A stretch of DNA of 64,000 nt, from the NCBI GenBank assembly GCA_049611965.1, contig JBMZBC010000006.1, positions 1 through 64,000 of the forward strand, read 5' to 3'. Shown one piece after another: positions 1 to 8,094 of this stretch. Numbering within the stretch: position 1 is the stretch's first letter; each line of letters starts with the position of its first letter. Position numbers and translations under genes: made by a program. The notes below the pieces were generated by a model. That model saw only the letters and a program-made list of their open reading frames with translations. It ran no database searches and had not been told where the DNA came from. The stretch comes from UBA10364 sp049611965. GTDB taxonomy: Bacteria; Bacteroidota; Bacteroidia; Flavobacteriales; Schleiferiaceae.

Positions 1-133
1 GGGGATTAGATACATTATCTGAGGTCAAATACAAGCTTTCTTCTGCTGTTGTCGAAAAGGACCACTTACTTTGAGCAAAACCAGTAAATGGGCAAGCCAT
101 GGAAAAAACTATCAAAAGAATTCTGAACTTCAT
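1..133 (-). CDS. Secreted protein, 5' part only (cut by window edge)
   Basis: An open frame begins with ATG at 133 on the minus strand and runs off the left edge, giving 44 residues. The first 21 residues form a clear signal peptide: K2 and R4, a hydrophobic stretch (ILLIVFSMACPF), and an FAQ|S cleavage site. The mature part begins SKWSFSTTAEESLYL. Cys14 lies inside the hydrophobic core but is not in a convincing lipobox, so export by signal peptidase I is more likely. The visible part is too short to name a family. A perfect 21-bp palindrome lies 28-48 bases upstream of the ATG. Confidence 0.6.
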   Translation of the reverse strand, partial: MKFRILLIVFSMACPFTGFAQSKWSFSTTAEESLYLTSDNVSNP

Positions 134-160
134 CGGAAAAAATTGTTATCACCTATTATT

Positions 161-181
161 TTACTTTAGTCACTAAAGTAA
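161..181. promoter_or_regulatory. Perfect 21-bp palindrome, candidate operator
   Basis: Two 10-bp arms, TTACTTTAGT and ACTAAAGTAA, are separated by a single C. Read on the minus strand, the arm contains TACTTTAG, one base from the TAnnTTTG -7 element, so a bound repressor would cover the core promoter of the partial secreted-protein gene starting at 133. The shape suits a dimeric helix-turn-helix regulator such as a MarR or TetR type, but no such regulator lies next to it inside the window. It is not a convincing terminator, because it is AT-rich and has no T-run. Confidence 0.5.
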
Positions 182-224
182 CTTATCATTGGATGATTAG
201 GTTCTTGTCTAGGACAGAATTAAC

Positions 225-920
225 TTATTGTTCAAATAGAATTGAACGAGTCTCAATCGCAGGCTTACCTTGCTCAAATAAACGCGCTGTGTGCTCCCCT
301 TTTAAAGTGTAAGTTCCGTTTTGCACACGAATCCATGAGCCTTCGCGCAATCCAATAACGGGTACATCATTGAATTTATGGAATTCGCCAATTCTCGTTT
401 CGCGGGTTTCACCCATGTGTTTGGATCCCGAAATAGGATCAAGGTAATGCGGGTTGATGTTGAAGGGTACCCAGCCAAATGCCTTGAAGGAAGGTGGATA
501 AACGATAGGCATATCGTTGGTAGTAGAGATGCTTTGCCCTGTCATGTTGCAGCCGGCTGAGGTGCCCATGTAGGGTTTACCGCCTCGTACTGCTGCATCT
601 ATGGCTTCAAAGTAGCCACTTTCGTGAAGCTCATTGGCAAGTACGAAGGTGTTTCCACCGCCCGTGAAAAAACCATCAGCCCACGTACAGCCTTCTTCAG
701 CAGAAGGGAATTCGTGTGCTCCTTTGACGCTAAACCCCCAGCTCTCGAGGACTTCCTTTGCTTTGGCTGTGTATTCGTCGTGCGATATACCGCCCGGTCG
801 GGCGTAGGGAATGAAAAGAATGTTAGCTGCCTTAGGGAAGAAATCTTTGCACTCCTCTTCGAGGTAGCTTAAATAGGGTTTTCCGTAAACGGTACTGGTG
901 CTGACTATAAGTAGCTTCAT
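225..920 (-). CDS. pepE: Dipeptidase E (aspartyl dipeptidase, peptidase S51)
   Basis: The 231-residue product has the length and motifs of cytoplasmic peptidase E, which cleaves dipeptides with an N-terminal aspartate. The nucleophile elbow GTSAGCN places the catalytic Ser at 121. Asp136 (in NDMP) and His158 (in NPHYLDP) match the other members of the serine triad of the family. There is no signal peptide. It starts 3 bases after the stop of the upstream sialidase-like gene, so the two are probably cotranscribed. No strong terminator follows; a weak hairpin lies at about 202-219. Confidence 0.93.
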   Translation of the reverse strand: MKLLIVSTSTVYGKPYLSYLEEECKDFFPKAANILFIPYARPGGISHDEYTAKAKEVLESWGFSVKGAHEFPSAEEGCTWADGFFTGGGNTFVLANELHESGYFEAIDAAVRGGKPYMGTSAGCNMTGQSISTTNDMPIVYPPSFKAFGWVPFNINPHYLDPISGSKHMGETRETRIGEFHKFNDVPVIGLREGSWIRVQNGTYTLKGEHTARLFEQGKPAIETRSILFEQ

Positions 921-923
921 GAA

Positions 924-2216
924 TTATTTTGTTTCATTGTGAAGGTAGGTCCAGACCGATTTTTTTAGTCCATTCATTTCGGTCCAAATCGGACGAACTA
1001 CGCCATTTTGAGCGCTGATGTGGTTGTAGTCGCCCATGAATACGGTGCTCGCCGGGAAGAAAGGTTCATCATTGATCTGCCATTCGGTCCAGGTCTGACC
1101 GCCGTCTACACTCTTGCTGAGGTAGGTATTTGTTTCGTTGTCCTTCTCTGTATCTCTACGGTCGTAGTACACAGCATACAGATGCCCTGAGGATGGGTCC
1201 ACGGTAACCCAAGGAAGGAATTGATCCGAAGATCCTCCATTTGGGCTTACTCGAGCAGGACGGCTCCATGTACCTCCTGCATCGTCTGAGGAACTGATCC
1301 ATATTTCACCGCCGTTCCGCTCGTCTTTATCGCCCCAGCACACATATACTCTGCCATAGTAAGCGCTGCTTTCACAATGGTCGACCACAGTTATAGGCAT
1401 GCCGTTGGCACGGTTAAAGCCTGGATAACTCTGTGTCCAGCCGTCTTTTTGATCCGCCACTCGTATTTCTTCCCACTGCTGTCCGTCCAAACTCCGGTTG
1501 AAGTAGATGCCTCCATTCAATGCCCAGCCTACATAGCGAGCGTTTTTGATGCCGTATGCAGGAACAGCACCCTCACTTGTTCCGTCGTCATCTACACAGT
1601 CGCCCTGTTGCTCAGTAATGACCACAGGCTCGGACCAATGTTGACCTCCGTCCTCACTCTCGCTAAAAAGGATGGTGCTTTTGCAATTTTCGTCTGAGGT
1701 GCCGTAGGCGTCGAATTGGGTCCAGCTCAAGGCGATAGTGCCCTTTATTGGGTGAATGGCGGCCCATTCTTTGTCGTGTTTTTTTCCGTTAACGGCGGTA
1801 AAAGAGCCGTTGTTAAAAGTGCCATGCGGTCCGTCTTTTGTTTGGCAGACCATGCGGTCGAGGATCTGATCGCTGCTCCAGTTGGTGCCCTCTGGGTCGC
1901 TGAGGTGGAAATAATAAACACGGCCGTTCCCATCGGTGATAATACAAGGGTCGCCCCAAACGCCGTAAGGGCTCGAAATTTTTTCTTGGGTCCAAGTAAT
2001 CCCGCCGTCGGTACTTTGGTAAAAGTTATCTAAAATGCTCGCAGCATAAACGTTCATGGGGTTGGTAGGGTCCACACTGATGCTGGGCTCACAGATACCG
2101 CTTCGAAAGGACGGGCCCTCATGAATTTTCACGGCTTGAGCGGATGTGTTAAAACTGCTCAACAAGGCGCCGAGGAGCAGGGTGAAAAGCGAAAATTGGC
2201 TTAATTTCACGGACAT
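924..2216 (-). CDS. Secreted sialidase/neuraminidase-fold BNR protein
   Basis: Starting at the ATG at 2216 the protein has 430 residues and opens with a signal peptide (MSVKLSQFSLF..., cleavage near TSAQA). Five BNR/Asp-box motifs are visible at about residues 68 (STDGGITW), 187 (SEDGGQHW), 242 (SLDGQQW), 309 (SSDDAGGTW) and 369 (SVDGGQTW), implying a six-bladed beta-propeller of the sialidase superfamily. The sugar-binding arginine triad was not verified, so enzymatic sialidase activity is an inference and it may be a non-catalytic propeller. No type IX sorting domain is seen at the C terminus. A frame 19 codons longer exists, but it would place a non-signal sequence before the signal peptide and run into the divergent gene. 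pepE follows after 3 bases. Confidence 0.75.
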   Translation of the reverse strand: MSVKLSQFSLFTLLLGALLSSFNTSAQAVKIHEGPSFRSGICEPSISVDPTNPMNVYAASILDNFYQSTDGGITWTQEKISSPYGVWGDPCIITDGNGRVYYFHLSDPEGTNWSSDQILDRMVCQTKDGPHGTFNNGSFTAVNGKKHDKEWAAIHPIKGTIALSWTQFDAYGTSDENCKSTILFSESEDGGQHWSEPVVITEQQGDCVDDDGTSEGAVPAYGIKNARYVGWALNGGIYFNRSLDGQQWEEIRVADQKDGWTQSYPGFNRANGMPITVVDHCESSAYYGRVYVCWGDKDERNGGEIWISSSDDAGGTWSRPARVSPNGGSSDQFLPWVTVDPSSGHLYAVYYDRRDTEKDNETNTYLSKSVDGGQTWTEWQINDEPFFPASTVFMGDYNHISAQNGVVRPIWTEMNGLKKSVWTYLHNETK

Positions 2217-2736
2217 GAAAAAATCAGTGCTTCTACTCATATTGGTGTGCTTTGGAATCTGTGGGTTCTCCACGAAGGTAAAGCATGAGTTTTATGTAAG
2301 TGTCACCGATATTTACGTTGATGTAGAAAAAGGGCAGATTAACGGTGTTGTGAAGTGTTTCCCGGACGATTGGGAGCGTGCCATGAATGCCTTGCTCGCC
2401 AATAAAGTGCACCGCTATGTGCAATTAGATTCGACGGCGCAAGACAGCTTGCATGCTGTGTATTTACAGAAGCATCTAAACGTTCAAGTGGGCGAACAGC
2501 CATTAAAGTTTGGCTACTCGGGCACGGTGCGAGGACCTGATGAGGTGTATTTGCTCTTTGAAGGACCCATGGAATTGGCCCCGGAACAATATGCAGTTGG
2601 GTGGACGGTAAATCAAACCTTGTTGGCAGATATTTATCCTACGCAAGAGAACATTGTCATCTTGCATTACTACGGTCGGAAGTATACCAGTAGCTGCCGA
2701 GAAGGCAATGAGTACGAATTCAACTATTCCTTTTAG
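2215..2736 (+). CDS. DUF6702-like small secreted protein
   Basis: The 173-residue protein begins with a signal peptide (MKKSVLLLILVCFGICGFS) followed by KHEFYVSVTDIYVD, which resembles the N-terminal strand pattern of the DUF6702 family of periplasmic Bacteroidota proteins. Function is unknown. The start at 2215 is chosen because the signal peptide begins there; an upstream in-frame start at 2146 would add a non-signal extension overlapping the divergent gene. Its ATG overlaps the ATG of the opposite-strand sialidase gene within one CATG. The stop codon is followed directly by the ATG of the HupE-like gene, so the two are translationally linked and form an operon with the M1 peptidase. Confidence 0.7.
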   Translation: MKKSVLLLILVCFGICGFSTKVKHEFYVSVTDIYVDVEKGQINGVVKCFPDDWERAMNALLANKVHRYVQLDSTAQDSLHAVYLQKHLNVQVGEQPLKFGYSGTVRGPDEVYLLFEGPMELAPEQYAVGWTVNQTLLADIYPTQENIVILHYYGRKYTSSCREGNEYEFNYSF

Positions 2737-3297
2737 ATGTTTTACATAGAGCTCGGCCTCAGGCACATCCTCGATTTAGAAGGGTACGACCACATGTTGT
2801 TTTTGCTTGCCCTTACCTTGCCTTTAACCTTCCGTGATTGGAAACAGACCCTTTGGTGGGTGACGGCCTTTACGGTAGGCCACAGTTTGACGTTAGCGCT
2901 TACTGCAACAGCGTTGATTACGGTGGATAGCGCATGGGTAGAGTTGGGGATCGCAGTGACTATTTTCTTAACTGGGGTCTTTCATTTCGTTCGAAATTTT
3001 TCAGTGTCCAATTCTGGCCGCTACCTCTCGCTCATCTTCGGCGCAGTGCACGGCATGGGCTTTGGCTCGTATTATTCCTTTATTGCCCAAGACGACGTTT
3101 TTTGGTGGGCGTGGTTGCCATTCAATGTCGGGATTGAACTCGGACAAATCCTCCTTGTTGTGATATTGCTTTTTGTATATTCGATTTTCCAAAAAATTGG
3201 CGTGTCTATTAAGTCGGTTCGAATACTGGTAACGGGCATAGTACTAACCTTAAGTGCGCAAATGATTTTGGAACGAATTCCTAACGAACTCTTTTAA
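2737..3297 (+). CDS. HupE/UreJ-like integral membrane protein
   Basis: The 186-residue product is almost wholly hydrophobic with about six membrane segments. It carries the family marks: a first segment ending GYDHMLFLLAL, GHSLTLALTA in the third segment and AVHGMGFG in the middle. HupE/UreJ proteins are linked to nickel or cobalt permeation, but this subgroup in Bacteroidota occurs away from hydrogenase and urease genes and none is visible here, so the substrate is unknown. The ATG abuts the TAG of the DUF6702-like gene and the M1 peptidase starts 9 bases downstream, which points to one transcript. Confidence 0.8.
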   Translation: MFYIELGLRHILDLEGYDHMLFLLALTLPLTFRDWKQTLWWVTAFTVGHSLTLALTATALITVDSAWVELGIAVTIFLTGVFHFVRNFSVSNSGRYLSLIFGAVHGMGFGSYYSFIAQDDVFWWAWLPFNVGIELGQILLVVILLFVYSIFQKIGVSIKSVRILVTGIVLTLSAQMILERIPNELF

Positions 3298-3306
3298 TTC
3301 AAATAC

Positions 3307-5643
3307 ATGAGAAATAGATTGTTATGGTTGGCCCTAGGGGCCGCATTTACATTGACGGCACAAAACGTCAATACATCTAAATTCCGTCAATTAGGTCAAG
3401 AGTTGCCGACACCGAACGTATACCGTACGGCTTCAGGGGCACCGGGTCATGAGTACTACCAGCAGCAGGCTGATTACAATATGAGCATTACTCTGGATGA
3501 TGAAACGCAACGCATCTACGGAAAAGAGACCATCACTTACACGAACAACAGCCCTGACGAGCTGCGCTATTTGTGGGTGCAACTAGACCAAAATATGCGT
3601 GCCAAAAACAGCACGACACAAGAGATAAAGCGCGGAGGAATCTTCTCGGAGCGCGGCAATACGGCGCAGACGGCTTTCAATCAGTTAAAGAACAACCAGT
3701 TCTATGATTTTGATGGTGGCTTTAAGATCGATTACGTACAGACCACTTCGGGCAAAAACTTGCGCTACACCATCAACAACACGATGATGCGCATCGATCT
3801 GCCGACGCCATTGCGCAAAGGGCAAAAGTTCTCGTTCAACATCAAATGGTGGTTCAACGTCAACGACCGTATGGACATCGGTGGTCGTTCAGGTTACGAG
3901 TATTTTGAAGACGACGACAATTACCTCTACACTATCGCCCAGTTCTTCCCAAGAATGGCAGTGTACAATGATGTCGAAGGATGGCAGAACAAGCAGTTTT
4001 TGGGTTCTGGTGAGTTCACCCTTCCGTTTGGGGATTACAAAGTAAGCATTACGGTTCCTTCGGATCACGTGGTGGCTTCGACGGGTAAGTTGACCAACGA
4101 GAGCAAGATATTGTCGTCGAAGCAGCGTGCCCGTTTGGCCAAGGCGCGTAAGAGCTATGACGATCCAGTGATTATTGTGACGCAAGAAGAAGCTGAGCAG
4201 GCTGAAAAAGACAAAAGCACAAAGAGCAAGACTTGGTTATTCGAAGCTGAGAATGTCCGTGATTTCGCTTTCGCAACTTCGCGTAAGTTCATCTGGGATG
4301 CACAAGCAGTAGATATTAATGGTAAGACCACCATGGCGATGAGCTACTACCCTAAGGAAGGGAACCCACTGTGGGAGCAGTACTCAACACGCGTGGTTGC
4401 ACATACTTTGAAGGTGTACAGCAAGTTCACGGTAGATTACCCGTACCACAAAGCCATTTCTGTGCATACCAAATGGATCGGTATGGAGTACCCGCAGATT
4501 TGTTTCAACGGCGGTCGTCCAGAAGCAGACGGCACGTACAGCGAGAGCACGAAATATGGAATGATTGGTGTGATTATCCACGAGGTCGGTCACAACTTCT
4601 TCCCAATGATTATTAACTCTGACGAGCGCCAGTGGACGTGGATGGACGAAGGCCTGAATACATTTGTACAGTACTTGACGGAGCAAGAGTGGGATCATGA
4701 GTACCCATCTCGTCGTGGTCCAGCGCACAAGATTGTGCCTTACATGAGCGGTCCTAAGGAGGACATGGTTCCGATTATGACCAATTCTGAGAGCATTCTA
4801 CAGTTCGGAAATAATGCCTACGGCAAGCCAGCAACGGCCTTGAACATCCTACGCGAGACAGTTATGGGACGTGAGTTGTTCGACTACGCATTTAAAGAGT
4901 ATAGCCGTCGTTGGGCCTTCAAGCATCCATCACCGGCAGATTTCTTCCGTACCATGGAGGACGCTTCAGGGGTAGATTTAGATTGGTTCTGGAGAGGTTG
5001 GTTCTACACGACAGAACATGTGGATATCGCTATTACTGATGTAAAGTGGTATCAGATGAGTTCGAAAAATCCTGACGTAGAAAACCCAATTCTTGAGGAG
5101 AAAGCACGTAAATCTGATGCACATATTGGTAAAGCGCGTAACTCAGTTATTCGCACAGTAGTGGATGAAAACGAGGCGGCGCGTGATTTCTACAACCGTT
5201 ATAACCGTTTTGAGGTTAAGGAGAGTGACCGCGAAGAATACCAGCGCTACCGCGATGGTTTGAGTGAGGAAGAGGCAGAAATGCTCGATGCAGGTTACCA
5301 CTTCTACGGAGTTTCATTTGAGAACCAAGGAGGCTTGGTGATGCCATTGGTATTGCGCTTCAAATTGGAAGATGGCACAGAAGAAGTAAGAAGAATAGCT
5401 GCTGAGGTGTGGTTGAAGAATGAAGAGAGCTTTACGAAGTGGTTCAACTTCCAACAGCCAGTTGTTCAGATTACATTAGATCCGTTCCTGGAAATGGCGG
5501 ACACCGATCGTAGCGATAATTATTGGCCGGCAATGGCAGAGCCAAGCAAATTCGACGTGTATTCACGCGGCGCAACAAGCAGATGGCAACGCAATGGTCG
5601 CAGCAATCCTATGCGCGAAGCAAGAGCTGCAGGCAACGAATAA
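3307..5643 (+). CDS. M1 family metallopeptidase, exported
   Basis: This is a 778-residue zinc aminopeptidase-like protein. A signal peptide (MRNRLLWLALGAAFTLTAQ) is followed by the N-terminal beta domain and a gluzincin active site: HEVGH at residues 425-429 and the third ligand Glu448 in WMDEGLN, spaced exactly as HExxH-18-E. The aminopeptidase GxMEN exopeptidase motif is represented only loosely by IGMEYP, so substrate preference is uncertain. It is the last gene of the DUF6702/HupE-like operon and is followed by an intrinsic terminator. Export suggests peptide degradation in the periplasm or at the surface. Confidence 0.88.
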   Translation: MRNRLLWLALGAAFTLTAQNVNTSKFRQLGQELPTPNVYRTASGAPGHEYYQQQADYNMSITLDDETQRIYGKETITYTNNSPDELRYLWVQLDQNMRAKNSTTQEIKRGGIFSERGNTAQTAFNQLKNNQFYDFDGGFKIDYVQTTSGKNLRYTINNTMMRIDLPTPLRKGQKFSFNIKWWFNVNDRMDIGGRSGYEYFEDDDNYLYTIAQFFPRMAVYNDVEGWQNKQFLGSGEFTLPFGDYKVSITVPSDHVVASTGKLTNESKILSSKQRARLAKARKSYDDPVIIVTQEEAEQAEKDKSTKSKTWLFEAENVRDFAFATSRKFIWDAQAVDINGKTTMAMSYYPKEGNPLWEQYSTRVVAHTLKVYSKFTVDYPYHKAISVHTKWIGMEYPQICFNGGRPEADGTYSESTKYGMIGVIIHEVGHNFFPMIINSDERQWTWMDEGLNTFVQYLTEQEWDHEYPSRRGPAHKIVPYMSGPKEDMVPIMTNSESILQFGNNAYGKPATALNILRETVMGRELFDYAFKEYSRRWAFKHPSPADFFRTMEDASGVDLDWFWRGWFYTTEHVDIAITDVKWYQMSSKNPDVENPILEEKARKSDAHIGKARNSVIRTVVDENEAARDFYNRYNRFEVKESDREEYQRYRDGLSEEEAEMLDAGYHFYGVSFENQGGLVMPLVLRFKLEDGTEEVRRIAAEVWLKNEESFTKWFNFQQPVVQITLDPFLEMADTDRSDNYWPAMAEPSKFDVYSRGATSRWQRNGRSNPMREARAAGNE

Positions 5644-5663
5644 GCTGCCGATACGAGATAGAG

Positions 5664-5690
5664 AGCCGTCCCACTGGGGCGGCTTTTTTT
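5664..5690 (+). terminator. Intrinsic terminator of the M1 peptidase operon
   Basis: An AGCCGTCCC/GGGCGGCT stem with one bulge, a four-base loop and seven Ts lies 21 bases after the peptidase stop codon. Confidence 0.8.
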
Positions 5691-5784
5691 ATGGTCAAAA
5701 GTCTGTTTAACAAAGTATTATCATTTGAAGGATACCTGAGTTTGAAACGGTGACGTTTTGGGTGGTGAAAAAATTAATCACTCC

Positions 5785-7089
5785 ATGAAGTTTACCGAAA
5801 AACCTATGTTCAAGATGCTAGCCGTGGGTGCGCTAGCAGTTTTATTGCTGATACCGGCAACCCTGGTTCAGAACCTGATTCACGAAAGAGAATCGACCCA
5901 GAATTCCGCCGTTTCTCAAATGACTAGTATTTGGGGCGGCGATCAAATGATTGTAGGGCCGTACTTAAGCATTCCCTATTTGGACCCGTATACGGTCACC
6001 AATGACGACGGTTCGCAAAGTGTGAGCTATTCTCGAAAGAACTTATATGTGCTGCCTGAGGTGCTCGAGGGCGACGTCGACATCGTTCCTGAAACGCGTT
6101 CCCTTGGAATGTATGAAGCCATAGTCTATGAAGGGGATATGTCGTTTTCGGGCCAATTCATCTTACCCGATTATAAGGCTTTGGGCATTCAAAAGCGGTT
6201 TTTGGAATGGGATAAGGCGACCATCAATATGGGCATCTCCGACCTGCGCGGTGTAGAAGGGAATTTCGAGTTTAATTGGAACGAGCAACCGTTGCAGATG
6301 AGCTCAGGATTAAGCAGCAATGAGATCTACCACAGCGGTATCCATGCGCCGGTAGAAGTAAGCGAAGATCAGAAGTACATTTTTACCATCCGTGCAACTC
6401 TTCGAGGCAGCAGCAGGTTCTCTGTAGTACCCTTTGGCAAACAGACTCGTTTTTCCATGATTAGTCCATGGACTGAGCCTAGTTTTAAAGGCAGCTATGC
6501 CACAGCTTCTTATGCTCCTTCAGCAGATGGCTTTGAGGCTACGTGGGAAGTGAGTCATTTGAACAGAAATTATCCTCAGGCTTGGACGGGACGCAAATAC
6601 AGTCCCACCAACGATTTCTTTGGGACTGAATTTATCCGCTCCGTAGACACCTACAGCAAGTCCAATCGAGTGGCTAAGTATGCCATTCTCATCATTGCGC
6701 TTACGTTTATGGTATTCTACTTTTCGGAGTTGATCAACAGTTCCAGCGTAAATGCCTTGCAATACGTCCTTATCGGTTTGGCATTGGTGCTCTTTTACAC
6801 GTTGTTGTTGTCGTTTAGTGAGCATCTTGGTTTCAATAGGGCCTATTTAATGGCAGGATTGATGACGGTGGTCATGGAGTTCTTGTATGCAAAAAGTGTG
6901 TTGAAAAGCGCAAAGCTCGCTGGTTATGTGGCGGGTGTATTGACCTTGCTGTACGGTTTTGTCTTTGTCCTTATCCAATTGAAAGATTTTGCACTATTGG
7001 CAGGAAGTCTTGGCTTGTTTGTCATCTTGGGCGGCATCATGTACATCTCACGAAATATTGAGTGGGACTTTGAGAGCTCGCAAGAGTAG
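5785..7089 (+). CDS. creD: CreD family inner membrane protein
   Basis: Starting at ATG 5785 the protein has 434 residues. One N-terminal membrane segment (about residues 10-29, LAVGALAVLLLIPATLVQ) is followed by a large periplasmic domain with motifs typical of CreD (GPYLSIPYLDPY, RSLGMYEAIVY, GISDLRGVEG) and then several closely spaced membrane segments in the C-terminal third. CreD is an envelope protein of poorly defined function, induced by cell-envelope stress in Enterobacteria. The frame is open for nine more codons upstream (GTG 5758), but MKFTEKP is the more natural start. In many Bacteroidota a small winged-helix regulator precedes creD; none is present here. Confidence 0.85.
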   Translation: MKFTEKPMFKMLAVGALAVLLLIPATLVQNLIHERESTQNSAVSQMTSIWGGDQMIVGPYLSIPYLDPYTVTNDDGSQSVSYSRKNLYVLPEVLEGDVDIVPETRSLGMYEAIVYEGDMSFSGQFILPDYKALGIQKRFLEWDKATINMGISDLRGVEGNFEFNWNEQPLQMSSGLSSNEIYHSGIHAPVEVSEDQKYIFTIRATLRGSSRFSVVPFGKQTRFSMISPWTEPSFKGSYATASYAPSADGFEATWEVSHLNRNYPQAWTGRKYSPTNDFFGTEFIRSVDTYSKSNRVAKYAILIIALTFMVFYFSELINSSSVNALQYVLIGLALVLFYTLLLSFSEHLGFNRAYLMAGLMTVVMEFLYAKSVLKSAKLAGYVAGVLTLLYGFVFVLIQLKDFALLAGSLGLFVILGGIMYISRNIEWDFESSQE

Positions 7090-7095
7090 GGACAT

Positions 7096-7129
7096 AAAAA
7101 AATCCCCGCCGGGCAACGGCGGGGATTTT
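7096..7129. terminator. Bidirectional terminator between creD and accD
   Basis: A perfect AATCCCCGCCG/CGGCGGGGATT stem is flanked by A-run and T-run, so it can serve both convergent genes. Confidence 0.9.
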
Positions 7130-7150
7130 CATTTCAAAAATTCTGGGGAC

Positions 7151-7996
7151 TTAGTCCATTACCATGTCGAGGAACTGGCTTAGTCTTTCTTTAAGATGTT
7201 TGCGCTCCACGATAAAATCTAAGAAGCCGTGCTCGAGCAAGAATTCTGAGCGTTGGAATCCTTCTGGAAGGTCTTTACCGATGGTTTCTTTTACCACACG
7301 TGGTCCTGCGAATGCAATCAGTGCATTCGGCTCAGCAATGTTAATATCACCGAGCATTGCGTAAGACGCAGTAACACCACCAGTAGTTGGATCAGTGAGG
7401 AAAGAGATGTATGGAATCTTCTTTTCGTCCATTAGGGCGATTTTCGCTGAAGTTTTTGCCATCTGCATCAAAGAGAAAGCAGCCTCCATCATGCGTGCGC
7501 CACCAGACTTAGAAATCATGAGGAACGGTGCACCTGTTTTCAGACTGTGGTCCATCGCACGAGCAATTTTCTCTCCTACAACCGAACCCATTGAGCCGCC
7601 AATGAAGTTGAAGTTCATACAGGCAACAACGATTTCACGGCCGTTCATCATCCCGTATCCAGAGGTTAGGGCGTCTTTCAAACCGCTTTTCTGTTTTCCG
7701 CCTTTCAAGCGGTCCTTATATGGCTTCGTGTCTTCGAATTTGAGCGGATCTTTCGACACCATATCGGCATCTAGCTCGGTGAATTCACCATTGTCAAAAA
7801 GTATGGAGAAATATTCCTTGGCGTTCACTCTATCGTGGTGACCACAATTGCTACATGTCCAAAGGTCAGCAGCATGATCGTCGACACTAACGATGACCTT
7901 ACATTTTGGACACTTGTGCCACAGGCCATCGGGTGTTTCTTTTTTGTCCTTTGTTTCCGTGGTAATACCAGCGGTAGTTCTTTTAAACCAACCCAT
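7151..7996 (-). CDS. accD: Acetyl-CoA carboxylase carboxyltransferase, beta subunit
   Basis: The 281-residue subunit transfers the carboxyl group from biotin to acetyl-CoA together with AccA, the committed step of fatty acid synthesis. The N-terminal C4 zinc finger is intact (Cys29, Cys32, Cys48, Cys51 in CPKC and CSNC). The crotonase-like carboxyltransferase core follows, with SGGARMMEA and the GGVTASYAMLGD acyl-CoA-binding loop. It lies downstream of the class I aldolase gene on the same strand, but a terminator at 8035-8067 separates them, so it may have its own promoter; the nearest candidate is a one-mismatch -7 element near 8020. Confidence 0.97.
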   Translation of the reverse strand: MGWFKRTTAGITTETKDKKETPDGLWHKCPKCKVIVSVDDHAADLWTCSNCGHHDRVNAKEYFSILFDNGEFTELDADMVSKDPLKFEDTKPYKDRLKGGKQKSGLKDALTSGYGMMNGREIVVACMNFNFIGGSMGSVVGEKIARAMDHSLKTGAPFLMISKSGGARMMEAAFSLMQMAKTSAKIALMDEKKIPYISFLTDPTTGGVTASYAMLGDINIAEPNALIAFAGPRVVKETIGKDLPEGFQRSEFLLEHGFLDFIVERKHLKERLSQFLDMVMD

Positions 7997-8034
7997 AGGG
8001 GAAATTTATTACGAATCAGAAAGCTAATGTAGTG

Positions 8035-8067
8035 AAAAAGGGCACTCATCTACTAGATGAATGCCCT
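8035..8067 (-). terminator. Terminator after the aldolase gene
   Basis: Read on the minus strand, an AGGGCATTCATC/GATGAGTGCCCT stem with one mismatch and a five-base loop is followed by five Ts, 27 bases after the aldolase stop. Confidence 0.8.
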
Positions 8068-8094
8068 CTTGCAAGATTTCGCTCAACTCTGTTA

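Noticed and set aside
924..2216. Type IX secretion sorting domain on the sialidase-like protein
   Set aside because: The C terminus lacks the glycine-rich, lysine-ended pattern of known sorting domains; the protein ends within the propeller.
2737..3297. Hydrogenase or urease accessory role for the HupE-like protein
   Set aside because: No nickel enzyme or accessory gene is near it; the neighbours are a secreted protein and a zinc peptidase.
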